NCBI RefSeq assembly: GCF_000332095.2
Contig: NZ_KI913949.1
Location: forward strand, 1,539,286 to 1,603,285
DNA from: Leptolyngbya sp. PCC 6406
GTDB lineage: Bacteria; Cyanobacteriota; Cyanobacteriia; Phormidesmidales; Phormidesmidaceae
Reading direction: 5' to 3'
Length of the DNA: 64,000 nucleotides
Part shown: positions 8,787 through 17,554 of the stretch, piece after piece
Layout: each line of letters opens with the position of its first letter
Position numbering within the stretch: position 1 is the stretch's first letter
Translations under genes and position numbers: made by a program
Notes under the pieces: model-generated
The model's database searches: none
Seen by the model: the letters and a program-made list of their open reading frames with translations, nothing else
Told to the model about the DNA's origin: nothing

Positions 8787-9368
8787 CTATGTCAACGGAT
8801 TTTTGTTTTGGGCTGCTGAATTTACAACTTTTTCAATTCTCTTCAACCTTGTCTCTGAACGTTTTGAACTATCAATCCAAAAGAGAACGTTTTTCTTTAA
8901 TGAATTACTGAATGCCTCAAAGTTCTGGCTAGCTGTTTCATTTTTTTCTAAGGCTTGCTTCAAATCTGCTGGAATGATGAGTGCCTCAATCGCATCTAAC
9001 GCAGTCCAAGAGCCATCTTGTTTAGCCGTGTTAATCTTTTCAAGACCTGCTCCAGTCATTAAACCTTGTTCAATGAGTTCTTCAATATATTGCTTATTTA
9101 ATTTTGACCATACACTTTTCAATTTTCGGGGTGTAAAGATCTGCCGATAACGCTGTTCGTCTAATGATTGAACCTTGCTGTCAATCCAACCAAAGCATAA
9201 AGCTTCTTTGACTGCTTCACTATATTTAATACTTGGCTGACTACTGTTAACTTTGTAATAAATTAACCATATACCAAGCGTAGTACGATGATGTTTTTCT
9301 AGCCATTCCCTCCATTCTTTGCGATTGTTAGCATAAATTGCTTCTAACTGATCATCAAATTTTGGCAT
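8787..9368 (-). CDS. YdeI/OmpD-associated family protein
   Basis: 193 residues from ATG 9368 (MPKFDDQLEAIYANNRKEW); the frame extends 17 codons further but into the adjoining repeat. The family core is clear: EWREWLEKHH, GIWLIYYK, EALCFGWIDSKV, RYRQIFTPRK and WSKLNKQ. The C-terminal part matches the DUF1905/YdhG-like tail (IPADLKQALEKNE). The function of the family is unknown; members are small cytoplasmic proteins often encoded in accessory regions. The gene is clearly AT-richer than its neighbours and is bracketed by MITE-like repeats, which suggests horizontal acquisition. Confidence 0.85.
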   Translation of the reverse strand: MPKFDDQLEAIYANNRKEWREWLEKHHRTTLGIWLIYYKVNSSQPSIKYSEAVKEALCFGWIDSKVQSLDEQRYRQIFTPRKLKSVWSKLNKQYIEELIEQGLMTGAGLEKINTAKQDGSWTALDAIEALIIPADLKQALEKNETASQNFEAFSNSLKKNVLFWIDSSKRSETRLKRIEKVVNSAAQNKNPLT

Positions 9369-9404
9369 TGGAGTCAGATGGATTATTTTTTGAATGGGAC
9401 ACTC

Positions 9405-9510
9405 TATAGCGGTTCTCACTCAGGTTAAGTACAGGCAAGGGGCTTAAGCCCCTTGTTCGCCGAAGTGTCGTTAAGTTGAGGTGTACCTCATACATTAGGG
9501 AACCGCTATA
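9405..9510. repeat. MITE-like element with TATAGCGGTT ends
   Basis: TATAGCGGTT (9405-9414) and AACCGCTATA (9501-9510) form 10-bp perfect inverted ends (12 of 13 if extended). Inside is a 20-bp perfect palindrome, CAAGGGGCTTAAGCCCCTTG, at 9436-9455. No coding capacity. A related layout occurs at 29085-29186. Confidence 0.6.
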
Positions 9511-9541
9511 CAGCATTTGCAAAAGGCATGGGAGACATCTG

Positions 9542-11368
9542 CTAATCACTCTTGTGGCTCAGTAGCCAATAGGTCTGAATGTGCCCTTTGCCCTTGATCT
9601 CGATGGGGCCTCGGGGTTCAAAGTTGTAGCGTTGTTCTAGGCGTTGATAAACTGCCTCCGTTACTTGAATTCGATCGCTTTCTCCCTGGGATTCCATACG
9701 GTTGGCCACATTGACCGTGTCTCCCCAGAGGTCATAGGTAAACTTGCGGGTGCCAATTACCCCAGCAATGACGGGGCCGGTATGAATGCCCACTCGCAGT
9801 CGAATGGGCTGGCCATCAATTTGGAAGGGGTCCATGGCCTCTCGCATGGCTAAGGCCATATCCGCGATCGCGGATATGGCATCGATTTGAGGCTTGGGCA
9901 ATCCCCCCGCCACCATGTAGGCATCCCCAATAGTTTTGATTTTCTCTAGACGATAGTAATCTGCCAGTTGATCGAAGGTCGAGAAAATGTCATTGAGCAG
10001 GGCAACCATGGACTTAGGATCGATGCGGCTGGAGAGACTGGTGAAGCTAACAATATCAGCAAAAAGAACTGTCACATTGTCGTAGTAGTCAGCAATGTTT
10101 TTTTGGCCTCGCTTCAGGCGCTGGGCGATGAGTTGGGGCAACACATTCAGCAGTAGGCGCTCAGAGGTCTGGCGCTCCTGGCGTAGGGCTGCCTCGGTTT
10201 GCTTGCGTTGGGTAATATTCCAGACGCTGCCTTCGTAGTAGAGGAGTTTGCCCTGGGGATCGCGGACAGGGCGAATGCTCTCGGAGATCCATATCGTGGA
10301 CCCATTTTTGCGGTACACCTCAGATTCAAAATCCGAAAGAGTGTCATAGCGCTTTAGATAGGCCATCAACTCATGCCAGCGATGGGACTCAACATAGAGT
10401 TGCCGACGGGCGTCAGTGAGGTTTTCCTTTAAATCTGCGGTGGAGTCATATCCCAGTATCCTCACCAAAGCGGGATTGACCTGGAGATAGCGACCCTCGG
10501 CGGTAATTTGAAAGATACCCTGGGCTGCATGTTCAAAAATGCCGCGATATTTGGCCTCAGCTTGCGCTAGGTCACGGGTGCGCTGTTCCACGCGCAGTTC
10601 TAGCTCTTGGGCCTGCTGCCGCAGTTTATCCTCAGAGTCTTGCAAGAGGAGTTCGGCCTGTTTGCGATCGCTGATGTCGTAGAGGGTGGTTAACAGGATC
10701 TGTTGTCCATTCAAAACCAAAGGATGGATGGAAGCTGAGACCCAAAGGTTACATCCCTGATGATTACGAAGTTGCACTTCGTAGTCCCGCACGTAGCCCG
10801 AAGTCTGGAGACGTTGCTGTAATTGTTCGTCATCTTTTGGGTCGGGCAAAAACTCGCCAAGGCGGCGACCCACGAGACTCTCTTCCTCTGGCATGAGGCG
10901 CTGTATCGAAATGGAGTTGGCATAGGTGATGATGCCATCGGGAGCTTGGGACAGGATCATCAAAATCGGGGTAGATTCTGCGATCGCACGAAACAGCGCC
11001 TCACTCTGGCGCATGGTTTCCACGGCCTGCGTGTAGAGCTGATATTCCACGGTGTCACCATGCTGAGCAGTAGCCTCCAGCATGATTTCCAGATCCGCCT
11101 TGTCCTGGGAAACCTTCTCAAAGATCTCTTGCAGTACGGCTTGAACCTGTTTCCGCTCCGCCACCTCTGCTTGTAACTGTTGGTTGGTCTGGTAAAGTTG
11201 CGCCTCAATCAAATCGCCGTGCTCAGTAGTAGTCAGCAGTGCAATCTGAAGATCCTCATTCTCTTGCCGTAGGCGCGCCAATTCTTGCTGAAGTTCAGCC
11301 GTCTGATCTCGCGCTGACTCCGATCCTTGCCCTGGTAATGCTTGGTCCTGCCCTGCTGCTGTCATCAC
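9542..11368 (-). CDS. PAS-domain class III adenylate cyclase
   Basis: 608 residues, soluble. There is an N-terminal coiled coil (about 20-125), in which a GD-x-x-E-x-QLY motif occurs twice, then PAS domain 1 (about 125-240), a short coiled coil, PAS 2 with PAC (about 272-395) and a class III cyclase domain (about 405-605). Metal-binding Asp438 (VLFADIVSFT) and Asp482 (KTIGDAYM) are present. Purine-specifying Lys478 and Asp546 (YDLWGD) are of the adenylate type, and transition-state Asn553 and Arg557 (NVANR) are intact. It should make cAMP from ATP in response to a signal sensed by the PAS domains; the ligand is unknown. It is similar in plan to cyanobacterial Cya proteins. A Crp-family regulator is present at 41235 but is not adjacent. 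Confidence 0.92.
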   Translation of the reverse strand: MMTAAGQDQALPGQGSESARDQTAELQQELARLRQENEDLQIALLTTTEHGDLIEAQLYQTNQQLQAEVAERKQVQAVLQEIFEKVSQDKADLEIMLEATAQHGDTVEYQLYTQAVETMRQSEALFRAIAESTPILMILSQAPDGIITYANSISIQRLMPEEESLVGRRLGEFLPDPKDDEQLQQRLQTSGYVRDYEVQLRNHQGCNLWVSASIHPLVLNGQQILLTTLYDISDRKQAELLLQDSEDKLRQQAQELELRVEQRTRDLAQAEAKYRGIFEHAAQGIFQITAEGRYLQVNPALVRILGYDSTADLKENLTDARRQLYVESHRWHELMAYLKRYDTLSDFESEVYRKNGSTIWISESIRPVRDPQGKLLYYEGSVWNITQRKQTEAALRQERQTSERLLLNVLPQLIAQRLKRGQKNIADYYDNVTVLFADIVSFTSLSSRIDPKSMVALLNDIFSTFDQLADYYRLEKIKTIGDAYMVAGGLPKPQIDAISAIADMALAMREAMDPFQIDGQPIRLRVGIHTGPVIAGVIGTRKFTYDLWGDTVNVANRMESQGESDRIQVTEAVYQRLEQRYNFEPRGPIEIKGKGHIQTYWLLSHKSD

Positions 11369-11681
11369 CCCATTTAACCTAGACCTTGGCCCCGTATGTC
11401 ACAACTTCTCAGCGTCACGGATGCACCTGCTTGTAAAATTCCAGTATTCCCTGAGGATTCCCATCTCTTCAGTATTGCTGCTGAATTCACAGCCCACTCT
11501 CCACCTAGGATATGCATTTTTACGGGCATACCCAGAACCTTTCCTGACAAAACTCAGGAGACAGCCCGGTTTCTGGATTGCCCGTACGGTTCGTTATCGT
11601 AAAGACAGGCTTTACATCCAAGCCCTGTCCCTATCTCCCCCAGTTCTGACCCTCAACCCTAAAATGTCTTCGGAGAGTCCT

Positions 11682-12296
11682 ATGACGGTTCCGCCTATAT
11701 CCTCTGAGTCCACTGATGCGATCAACCGGGCTGTACCGGAGGCTAACACTTCCCCCTCCCTAGGCCAACGCTGGCGTAATTTGCTGATTGTCTTAGTGGC
11801 GGTGACCCTGTCGGTCTTGGTAGTCCTAGGTATCCGTACCGAAACTCCGGCAGCTTCTCTAGAGGCCCTTGCCCTGGATTCGGTGCCCTTGGAATCGGCC
11901 CTAATAAATGGCAAACCCTCCTTGGTGGAGTTCTACGCCAATTGGTGTACCTCCTGTCAAGCCATGGCGGGGGAGATGGCAAATCTGCGAGAGGGATACC
12001 GCGATCGCGTCAACTTTGTCATGCTCAACATCGACAACAGTAAGTGGCTTCCGGAGATGTTGTCCTACCGGGTAGACGGCATTCCCCACTTTGTCTATTT
12101 GGATGATCGAGGAGAGACCGTGTCCATGGCCATTGGGGAGCAGCCCCAGACAATTCTCTCCAGCAATCTTGATGCCCTCCTCAGCGGCGAGTCCTTGCCC
12201 TACGAGCAGCACACGGGCCGCACCTCAGAGCTGGAAACCCCACCCTCCATCCGCAGCGACAATCCCCGCAGCCACGGCGCACAGGCATCCAGTTAG
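11682..12296 (+). CDS. txlA: Membrane-anchored thioredoxin-like protein (HCF164/TxlA type)
   Basis: 204 residues from ATG 11682, chosen because GGAG sits 8 nt upstream. An in-frame ATG at 11664 is possible, and the frame opens earlier. One N-terminal membrane anchor (about 35-55, LLIVLVAVTLSVLVVLGI) is followed by a thioredoxin fold with active site WCTSCQ (usual WCGPC changed as in HCF164/TxlA), the cis-Pro in DGIPHFVYLD, and a disordered Ser/Pro tail. HCF164 homologues act in the thylakoid lumen, passing reducing equivalents to apocytochromes during cytochrome b6f assembly. It is divergent from the cyclase gene. Confidence 0.86.
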   Translation: MTVPPISSESTDAINRAVPEANTSPSLGQRWRNLLIVLVAVTLSVLVVLGIRTETPAASLEALALDSVPLESALINGKPSLVEFYANWCTSCQAMAGEMANLREGYRDRVNFVMLNIDNSKWLPEMLSYRVDGIPHFVYLDDRGETVSMAIGEQPQTILSSNLDALLSGESLPYEQHTGRTSELETPPSIRSDNPRSHGAQASS

Positions 12297-12341
12297 CCCC
12301 ACACCAGCCCAACACGGTTCACACCTGTCACCCCCTACATT

Positions 12342-12360
12342 GGGCGCGGTTTCCGCGCCC
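12342..12360. terminator. GC-rich hairpin downstream of the thioredoxin gene
   Basis: GGGCGCGG-TTT-CCGCGCCC, an 8-bp perfect stem with a 3-nt loop, 45 nt after the thioredoxin stop. No T-run follows, so it may be a dispersed cyanobacterial hairpin repeat rather than a true terminator. Confidence 0.4.
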
Positions 12361-12435
12361 CTACCCCTAAGCCCTATGCCAAAGACAGGCTCCTCGCCAA
12401 CGGGCAGGCTAATTTCCAGGGAGTGGCTTCGCCAA

Positions 12436-12466
12436 CGCCTTTCTTGAATGCCGTTAGGCTATACAC
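12436..12466. repeat. 31-bp dispersed repeat, copy 1
   Basis: The 31 bases at 12436-12466 are the exact reverse complement of 26806-26836 (core GCCTAACGGCATTCAAG in that orientation). Similarity continues weakly beyond it on the side holding AGCCTGCCCGTT. It lies in noncoding DNA before the S4-domain gene. Confidence 0.7.
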
Positions 12467-12644
12467 CGGGCGACAAGGGCAACCTGCCCCTACGGGGCAC
12501 TGGACTGTTGACGGGTGGCCAGCCTCTAGAAGCCCCACCAGACATGCGTTTCAGCCTGTTTGCGGCAAATCAGCTAGAGCCCTTGCAAGATCAGCCTTTC
12601 AGGTATTCATCACCTCTTTAGAGACCAGTGCCCTTCTTTACCCT

Positions 12645-12845
12645 ATGACACAGCCGTTTATCAAACTAGATCAGTTCTTAAAGTGGCAACAGCTTGCCCA
12701 GACGGGGGGAGAGGCCAAGATGCTGATTCAATCGGGTTCGGTTTGGGTGAATGGGGAGCCGGAAACCCGTCGCGGTCGCAAGTTGGTTCAGGGGGACAGG
12801 GTGCAGGTGGGGGAGGTCACTTACCCGGTTGAACTGGAACTCTAA
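12645..12845 (+). CDS. Small S4-domain RNA-binding protein (YbcJ-like)
   Basis: 66 residues from ATG 12645. The whole protein is a single S4 RNA-binding fold: FIKLDQFLKWQQLAQTGGEA, KMLIQSGSVWVNGEPETRRG, RKLVQGDRVQV. The length and pattern match YbcJ/RlbA-type stand-alone S4 proteins, which bind structured RNA, perhaps on the ribosome. The frame is open further upstream, but that part overlaps the repeat region and has no family match. No operon partner is seen. Confidence 0.85.
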   Translation: MTQPFIKLDQFLKWQQLAQTGGEAKMLIQSGSVWVNGEPETRRGRKLVQGDRVQVGEVTYPVELEL

Positions 12846-13033
12846 TGGTGTTTTGGGCGAGCCTCCACAGGTATAAAAGGGGAAGGGGTGATGGTATGTG
12901 ATGAATTCTGGTAATGACCGGGGAAAGACCTAGTCGATCTTGATGGTAGCTAAATCGTCCGATAATTTTTCAGTAAAGACACTCATCTGATTGTGGGCAT
13001 CTGGGTCTATTTTGATACTGTCATTGGTAAGGG

Positions 13034-13855
13034 ATGCTTGCCACCTTGACTCGGTATCAAACGTTTGGGACACGGCTTATGACTTCACACTCGACTCGAT
13101 TCGCTATGGCAACGGGTACCGCGATCGCGACCCTGATGACCCTTGCTGGTAGCGCCAATGCCTTTAGCTTCACCACCAACTTCACTGGCAATAATGCCAA
13201 AGAGGATATCTGGCTCAATTCCGTCACCATTGGCGATCAGGTCATTAGCAACTTTGCAGTGGTGAATAGCGCCAATATTATCTACAACGCCCCCTACACG
13301 GGCGGTAACACTGGGGCTGCTAGTGCTGATCGAGGGGATAATGCCAGCGGCATTAACGTTGAAGACCCCACCAATGGCCATGTGGTGCAGGCACTGGGCA
13401 ACCTGAACTTAAATAACATCCTTGATGGCGAGGACAACGGCAAATTCATCATCGACGTAACCTTCAATGGTCTGGTGGATAATCTGCTGTTTTGGGAGCG
13501 GGGGCAGAACAGCAGGCTGGGTGTGCAAGCTCTGGATGCCTTTGGCAACTTGGTTGGCAACTTCCTACTGTTGGATTCCAAAACCTGGGATTATGCTGGC
13601 TTCAAAATTGACACCACGGAAATTGGCGGTGCCCAGAACGTCGGCTCTCTGGGGGTTTCCCTGGCGGATCTGGGGGTTTCAGGTCCGATTCAAAGCATTC
13701 GTCTGACCAGCGAAACCAGCTACAACGGTCCTGACTTCAAGGTGGTGGGTACGGCTGCCACTGCCGCTGCGGTTCCAGAACCCACTACAGTCTTGGGTCT
13801 GGGGCTAGTGGCAGGGTTGGGCTTTGTGAGCCGTCGTCGTCGCGATCGCGCTTAA
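13034..13855 (+). CDS. PEP-CTERM sorting-domain extracellular protein
   Basis: 273 residues. It has an N-terminal signal peptide (hydrophobic AMATGTAIATLMTLAGSANA, cut after ANA) and a beta-rich, Asn/Gly/Asp-rich middle. The C-terminal sorting signal is VPEPTTVLGLGLVAGLG followed by SRRRRDRA: PEP motif, membrane helix, then basic cluster. PEP-CTERM proteins are processed by an exosortase and exported, often into an exopolysaccharide matrix. The middle domain is not one I can name. An alternative start, MTSHSTRF, lies at 13079. Its 3' end overlaps the convergent 13785 gene by 71 nt, and the PEP-CTERM codons lie in that overlap. Confidence 0.88.
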   Translation: MLATLTRYQTFGTRLMTSHSTRFAMATGTAIATLMTLAGSANAFSFTTNFTGNNAKEDIWLNSVTIGDQVISNFAVVNSANIIYNAPYTGGNTGAASADRGDNASGINVEDPTNGHVVQALGNLNLNNILDGEDNGKFIIDVTFNGLVDNLLFWERGQNSRLGVQALDAFGNLVGNFLLLDSKTWDYAGFKIDTTEIGGAQNVGSLGVSLADLGVSGPIQSIRLTSETSYNGPDFKVVGTAATAAAVPEPTTVLGLGLVAGLGFVSRRRRDRA

Positions 13856-14906
13856 CTGCGATCGCAATATGAACTAGTGCATCCCCTTGATGGGCTAAGG
13901 GATTTTGGTTATGGCCAATCACCCAGCCCTCTAGGGGACTTCGCACCTCCACCGCCTTATCACCAAAGGCATCAGCAATCACTCCTAGGGTCTGTCGCCG
14001 CGCAATCCACTGTCCTAGACCCACTCGGCAGTGCCAAAAGCCCCCCCGCGAGGCCCTCACCCAACGGGTATCGTGGGCCTCTGAAGACAGCGGTACAGAG
14101 GTGGGGGCGGCAACACTATACATGCCCAAAAAATCCAAGACGCGGCGGATGCCCTCTACGCCTACCGCGATCGCCTCTTCACTAAAACGCAGCGCCTCTC
14201 CCCCTTCGTAGAGCAGGGTAGGGATGTGGCGGTGGGCGGCGGCTTGGCGCAGGGATCCGTCCCGCATTCCAGTATGGATAACGATAGGAGCCCCAAAGGA
14301 CTTGGCAAAGCGGTAAGTCTCCGGATCCCTTAGGTTGGCGCGAATCTGGGGCAGATTGGTACGGTGAATTGCCCCCGTGTGGAGGTCAATGCCGTGGGTG
14401 CAGTGGGTCACAACCTCCCGCATAAAGATAGAGGCGAGACGCGCCCCGAGGCTCCCTCGGGGGGAACCGGGAAAGGAGCGATTCAGATCCCGACGGTCGG
14501 GGAGATAGCGAGACTGCTCTAGAAGACCAAAAATATTGACAACAGGTACGGCAATGACGGTGCCGCAGAGGTGGCTGGGCTTGAGGAGACGCATCACCCG
14601 GCGGATGATTTCGATACCATTTAGCTCGTCCCCATGGATGGCGGCGCTGAGCCAGAGGCAGGGGCCATCGCGGTGACCGTGGATCACGGTGACGGGTAGA
14701 GATAGGTCGGTCCCTGTGGGCAGGCGTGTGACCGGAATTTCAATCTTGACCCGCTTGCCAGGGGTAATGGTGACGCCCCCGAGGGTAAGAGTACGTTCCG
14801 GTGGGACAGCGGCAGAATGGGGCCGTTTGGGCGGATTTGACGGATTCAGTGGGATAGGCGGAGTCGGCGGAGTCGGCGGAGTCGCAAACCTAGAGTCTTG
14901 ATCCAA
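13785..14906 (-). CDS. Succinylglutamate desuccinylase/aspartoacylase family zinc hydrolase
   Basis: 373 residues. The carboxypeptidase-like zinc fold is clear: the His-Glu pair in AAIHGDELNGIE, the third ligand His in GIDLHTGA, the Arg-rich substrate pocket in RDLNRSFPG, and a C-terminal Glu region (TLLYEGGEA). It probably deacylates an N-acyl amino acid or related amide in the cytoplasm; the substrate is unknown. The first 35 residues are low complexity (TPP repeats made by a 9-nt tandem repeat at about 14862-14886), so the true start may lie nearer TLTLGGV. The last 23 codons are antisense to the PEP-CTERM gene. Confidence 0.85.
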   Translation of the reverse strand: MDQDSRFATPPTPPTPPIPLNPSNPPKRPHSAAVPPERTLTLGGVTITPGKRVKIEIPVTRLPTGTDLSLPVTVIHGHRDGPCLWLSAAIHGDELNGIEIIRRVMRLLKPSHLCGTVIAVPVVNIFGLLEQSRYLPDRRDLNRSFPGSPRGSLGARLASIFMREVVTHCTHGIDLHTGAIHRTNLPQIRANLRDPETYRFAKSFGAPIVIHTGMRDGSLRQAAAHRHIPTLLYEGGEALRFSEEAIAVGVEGIRRVLDFLGMYSVAAPTSVPLSSEAHDTRWVRASRGGFWHCRVGLGQWIARRQTLGVIADAFGDKAVEVRSPLEGWVIGHNQNPLAHQGDALVHIAIAVKRDRDDDGSQSPTLPLAPDPRL

Positions 14907-15018
14907 CAGCGTTACAGGTCCTGGACACAGAGCTTCCGCCTACGGTAGCAGATTCCTACCCCAGTACTGGGGGCGAATAGAACCACGCCCACCCATTTGG
15001 TAGACTCCTACTGGGTAC

Positions 15019-15630
15019 ATGAATTTGTTTTCCACGAAGACTTTCCTAGGTGACATGGCTATCCGTTTTCACAGAACTCAGCGTCAGTGGTTAATAGGAG
15101 TCATACTTATTAGCCTAGTCATACCCATACTGCTAGCAACTTTGCTTGCCGTTGTTGGCAACATAGCGGGTTGTCAAATGGTAGGCGAAACGGCGACAGT
15201 ATGTCGGGTTGCAGGGATTAATATCGGCCACAGCATCAGCCTTTTGGTGGGCTGGACTTTTACGTTTACAAGCCTGATCATATTTGGGATTCCACTGCTG
15301 GGCATGGCAGTTTTGGTCGGTCTGTTGGTCTTAATCTACAAAAGCTTTCGCGGCTGGTATCGTGTCTTAATTGGGTTTTTCAGTGTTTGGCATCTGGGAT
15401 TTTGCCCGCCCATTACTGGGATCCTGTTTGTTGCATACTTTGCGAGTCGAGCCCAATGCGCTCTCAACGAAGGGGGTGTGGGTGCTTGTTACCTGTTTGG
15501 ACTTGATGTAGGGGACTCTTTTCACTTAGCAGCCATTGTGCCCTGGTTGATGATTATCCTTCTGCCGATGTGTGCTCTTGCCTCTTTGGTCTATGTTGCT
15601 GTTGCTCTGGGAACGTTCAATCAAGAGTGA
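15019..15630 (+). CDS. Integral membrane protein, unknown function
   Basis: 203 residues with four or five predicted membrane segments: about 25-50 (IGVILISLVIPILLATLLAV), 75-110, 115-140 and 165-198. There are two Cys near the extracytoplasmic loops (NIAGCQMVG, TVCRVAG). I do not recognise a family. The codon use is less GC-biased than in neighbouring genes. An alternative start is ATG 15055 (MAIRFHR). A TPR-like gene fragment follows immediately in the same orientation. Confidence 0.65.
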   Translation: MNLFSTKTFLGDMAIRFHRTQRQWLIGVILISLVIPILLATLLAVVGNIAGCQMVGETATVCRVAGINIGHSISLLVGWTFTFTSLIIFGIPLLGMAVLVGLLVLIYKSFRGWYRVLIGFFSVWHLGFCPPITGILFVAYFASRAQCALNEGGVGACYLFGLDVGDSFHLAAIVPWLMIILLPMCALASLVYVAVALGTFNQE

Positions 15631-15834
15631 AGAGGTGCAGAGGGGTATCAAAAAGCTCTTTGCCACGCCCACCAAGGGAATAGTTCTGCGGCGTTAGAGG
15701 CATTGGAAGCCGCCATCGGGCTGGCTGCGGGGCTCAAAGACTCGGCACGCACCGAGCCCGCTTTTGAAATTTTTCAGGAGCAGTTGCGATTTCAGGCGCT
15801 GCTCACAGCCGACGCTCCGGCGGCGGAGAGCTGA
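15631..15834 (+). pseudogene. C-terminal fragment of a TPR protein
   Basis: An open frame without a plausible start, directly after the stop of the 15019 gene. It translates as EGYQKALCHAHQGNSSAA, then LEALEAAIGLAAGLKDSA, RTEPAFEIFQEQLRF and QALLTA, which fits the terminal repeat of TPR 'end-of-group' proteins (pattern A-x-x-x-x-x-G-N-x-x-x-A-L-x-x-L-x-x-A-I ... D-x-x-F-x-x-x-x-x-x-x-F-x-A-L-L). The N-terminal part is missing, so this is a relic. The following 110 bases up to tRNA-Phe hold nothing I can assign. Confidence 0.5.
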
Positions 15835-15943
15835 CCGCAGGGTGGATGGAGGCATCGGTGCTAATGGCAACGCAGCGCCATCGGACAACATCGCAGCATA
15901 CGCCCCAGGTAGAGCCTGGGACGAGGGTGAAAAGCTTGGAAGA

Positions 15944-16016
<73 letters not shown>

Positions 16017-16171
16017 CTGGGAGCGCATCTAAGCGCCCAGCTACGATAACAGAATCCGCGATCGCACTGCAACCACAACCCTCTCCCCCTCGAATTTGCA
16101 GCAGAGCCTGGGTGGGAGGAAGGAGGGACGCCTCAGGCAATACTCCCAGCAAATTGGCCCAAGCAATGCCT

Positions 16172-16297
16172 TAGGGCGTGTGGATAATTAGCGAGGAAAC
16201 CCTTGCAGGGTAGGGATGACCACGCTCTGCTGAATCAAGCTAGGGGCTGTAACCGCCCCATAAACAGGAATCTAGCTTTGATTGTCCACAGCCCCTA
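16172..16297. repeat. MITE-like element with TAGGG..TGTGGA ends
   Basis: TAGGGCGTGTGGATAATTA (16172-16190) and the reverse complement of 16279-16297 (TAGGGGCTGTGGACAATCA) are imperfect 19-bp inverted ends around 88 bp. The right end supplies the TAG stop of the neighbouring minus-strand gene. A single related end, TAGGGCGTGGGGACAATTA, occurs at 41898-41916. Confidence 0.5.
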
Positions 16298-17419
16298 ATA
16301 TTCTGGAGGCGGTCCAGAAGGATTAGAAAACGTATTGATGTAGCCGCCACCAATGTAGGATCCCGGCGGTCTCTGGACCGAGAAGGGAGCAGGGGGAATC
16401 GCCGGAGCGGCGGGTACAACAGGTGTTGTCGGCAAGACCGATCCCCCGCCCACATTGGCATTGGGGGTTGTCAGATTGAGGGGTGCACTGCTGTTGGGAA
16501 AGGCATTGTTGGGAAAGGCACTGTTGGGGAAGCCATTACTAGATGTCCCCGTAGCATTGGGAATCGTGGGAGTTATCTGGAAAGAAGCAGGAGGAGTATA
16601 TCCCGTCGTTCCTGGCGGCGGCGACATCTGGGGCGTTGTGGGTAAAAACGGTCCCGCTACCCCTGGAATTGAAACGGGTGCCGGTAGGCCATTAGGGCCG
16701 ATTCCAGAGGTGTTAGCAGTGCGCTGCCCCGAGGCAGTCTCAGCAGTATTCCCACCGCCATTATTGCCCGTAGTTGTGGTTCCTTGGGCAGCATTTTGAT
16801 TCGGCGCAGTGTCATAGCCCCGCAAAACAGCCTCTAGGGGACTGATGGTCCGGTTAGCCTCAGTCGCTGTGGGATCGTTCTGAGATCTATCTCCGGCAAA
16901 AAAGTTACTGGCAGTATTACTGGCAGTAGCGGACAAGGAATTGCGGCCAAACAAACCGCTGTAGATATTGGTGGCTGCGGTCTCTGCCCTCTGAGGAGCC
17001 CCGAGAAACTGATAGCGGTCTAGATATTCAGAGAGGGGTGGCGTAGTCGCTTGTGCCCCCTCTGAACCTTCCCTAGGCGCGGTGCCCAGTAGCTCTTGGA
17101 GTAGTGATAGGTCTTGCTGAATTTCATCACTATCACTGTCCCCCTCCGCAGGGACATCGCCGAGATCGCGTTGTAATACAGAAATGTTGTCAATATTAGC
17201 CAAAAGCGCCTGCTCATCAGGGGTCAACCCCGATAGATCAGCATCAGCATTGGCATCTTCCCCTTCTTCAAAGGCCCCAAAGCGCTCGGGATTGTGGGTA
17301 TATTCCCAGACAAAAATACCCAACAGCACGGTAAAGAGACTCGACGATACGAAGAGGGGTCGAGCTAGGGGTTTGGCCCGCGCGATCGCGGAGCGCAGAA
17401 TTGGAGGAACATCCATCAT
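16295..17419 (-). CDS. Membrane-anchored Pro/Asn/Gly-rich protein, unknown function
   Basis: 374 residues; ATG 17419 or 17416. One N-terminal transmembrane helix (about 22-40, LFVSSSLFTVLLGIFVWEY) is followed by an acidic segment with a possible short helix (LTPDEQALLANIDNISVLQRD) and YLDRYQFLG. A long low-complexity tail is rich in Asn, Thr, Pro and Gly, including short tandem FPN-x-AFPN units near residues 300-315. I do not recognise the family; it could be a cell-envelope structural or scaffolding protein. The stop codon TAG is the outermost triplet of the adjoining MITE-like repeat, so the original C-terminus may have differed. Confidence 0.65.
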   Translation of the reverse strand: MMDVPPILRSAIARAKPLARPLFVSSSLFTVLLGIFVWEYTHNPERFGAFEEGEDANADADLSGLTPDEQALLANIDNISVLQRDLGDVPAEGDSDSDEIQQDLSLLQELLGTAPREGSEGAQATTPPLSEYLDRYQFLGAPQRAETAATNIYSGLFGRNSLSATASNTASNFFAGDRSQNDPTATEANRTISPLEAVLRGYDTAPNQNAAQGTTTTGNNGGGNTAETASGQRTANTSGIGPNGLPAPVSIPGVAGPFLPTTPQMSPPPGTTGYTPPASFQITPTIPNATGTSSNGFPNSAFPNNAFPNSSAPLNLTTPNANVGGGSVLPTTPVVPAAPAIPPAPFSVQRPPGSYIGGGYINTFSNPSGPPPEY

Positions 17420-17554
17420 TTCAGCGAACCGTTGTTGCAGTATCTATATCTTACCCATATCTACAGGAGAGCCATCGGATGGTTGGCCACCAGATAGGGG
17501 CATGGGTAGGTGCATTAAGGTTCATTTCGAGATCGCCAAGGGGTTTAACGGTTC

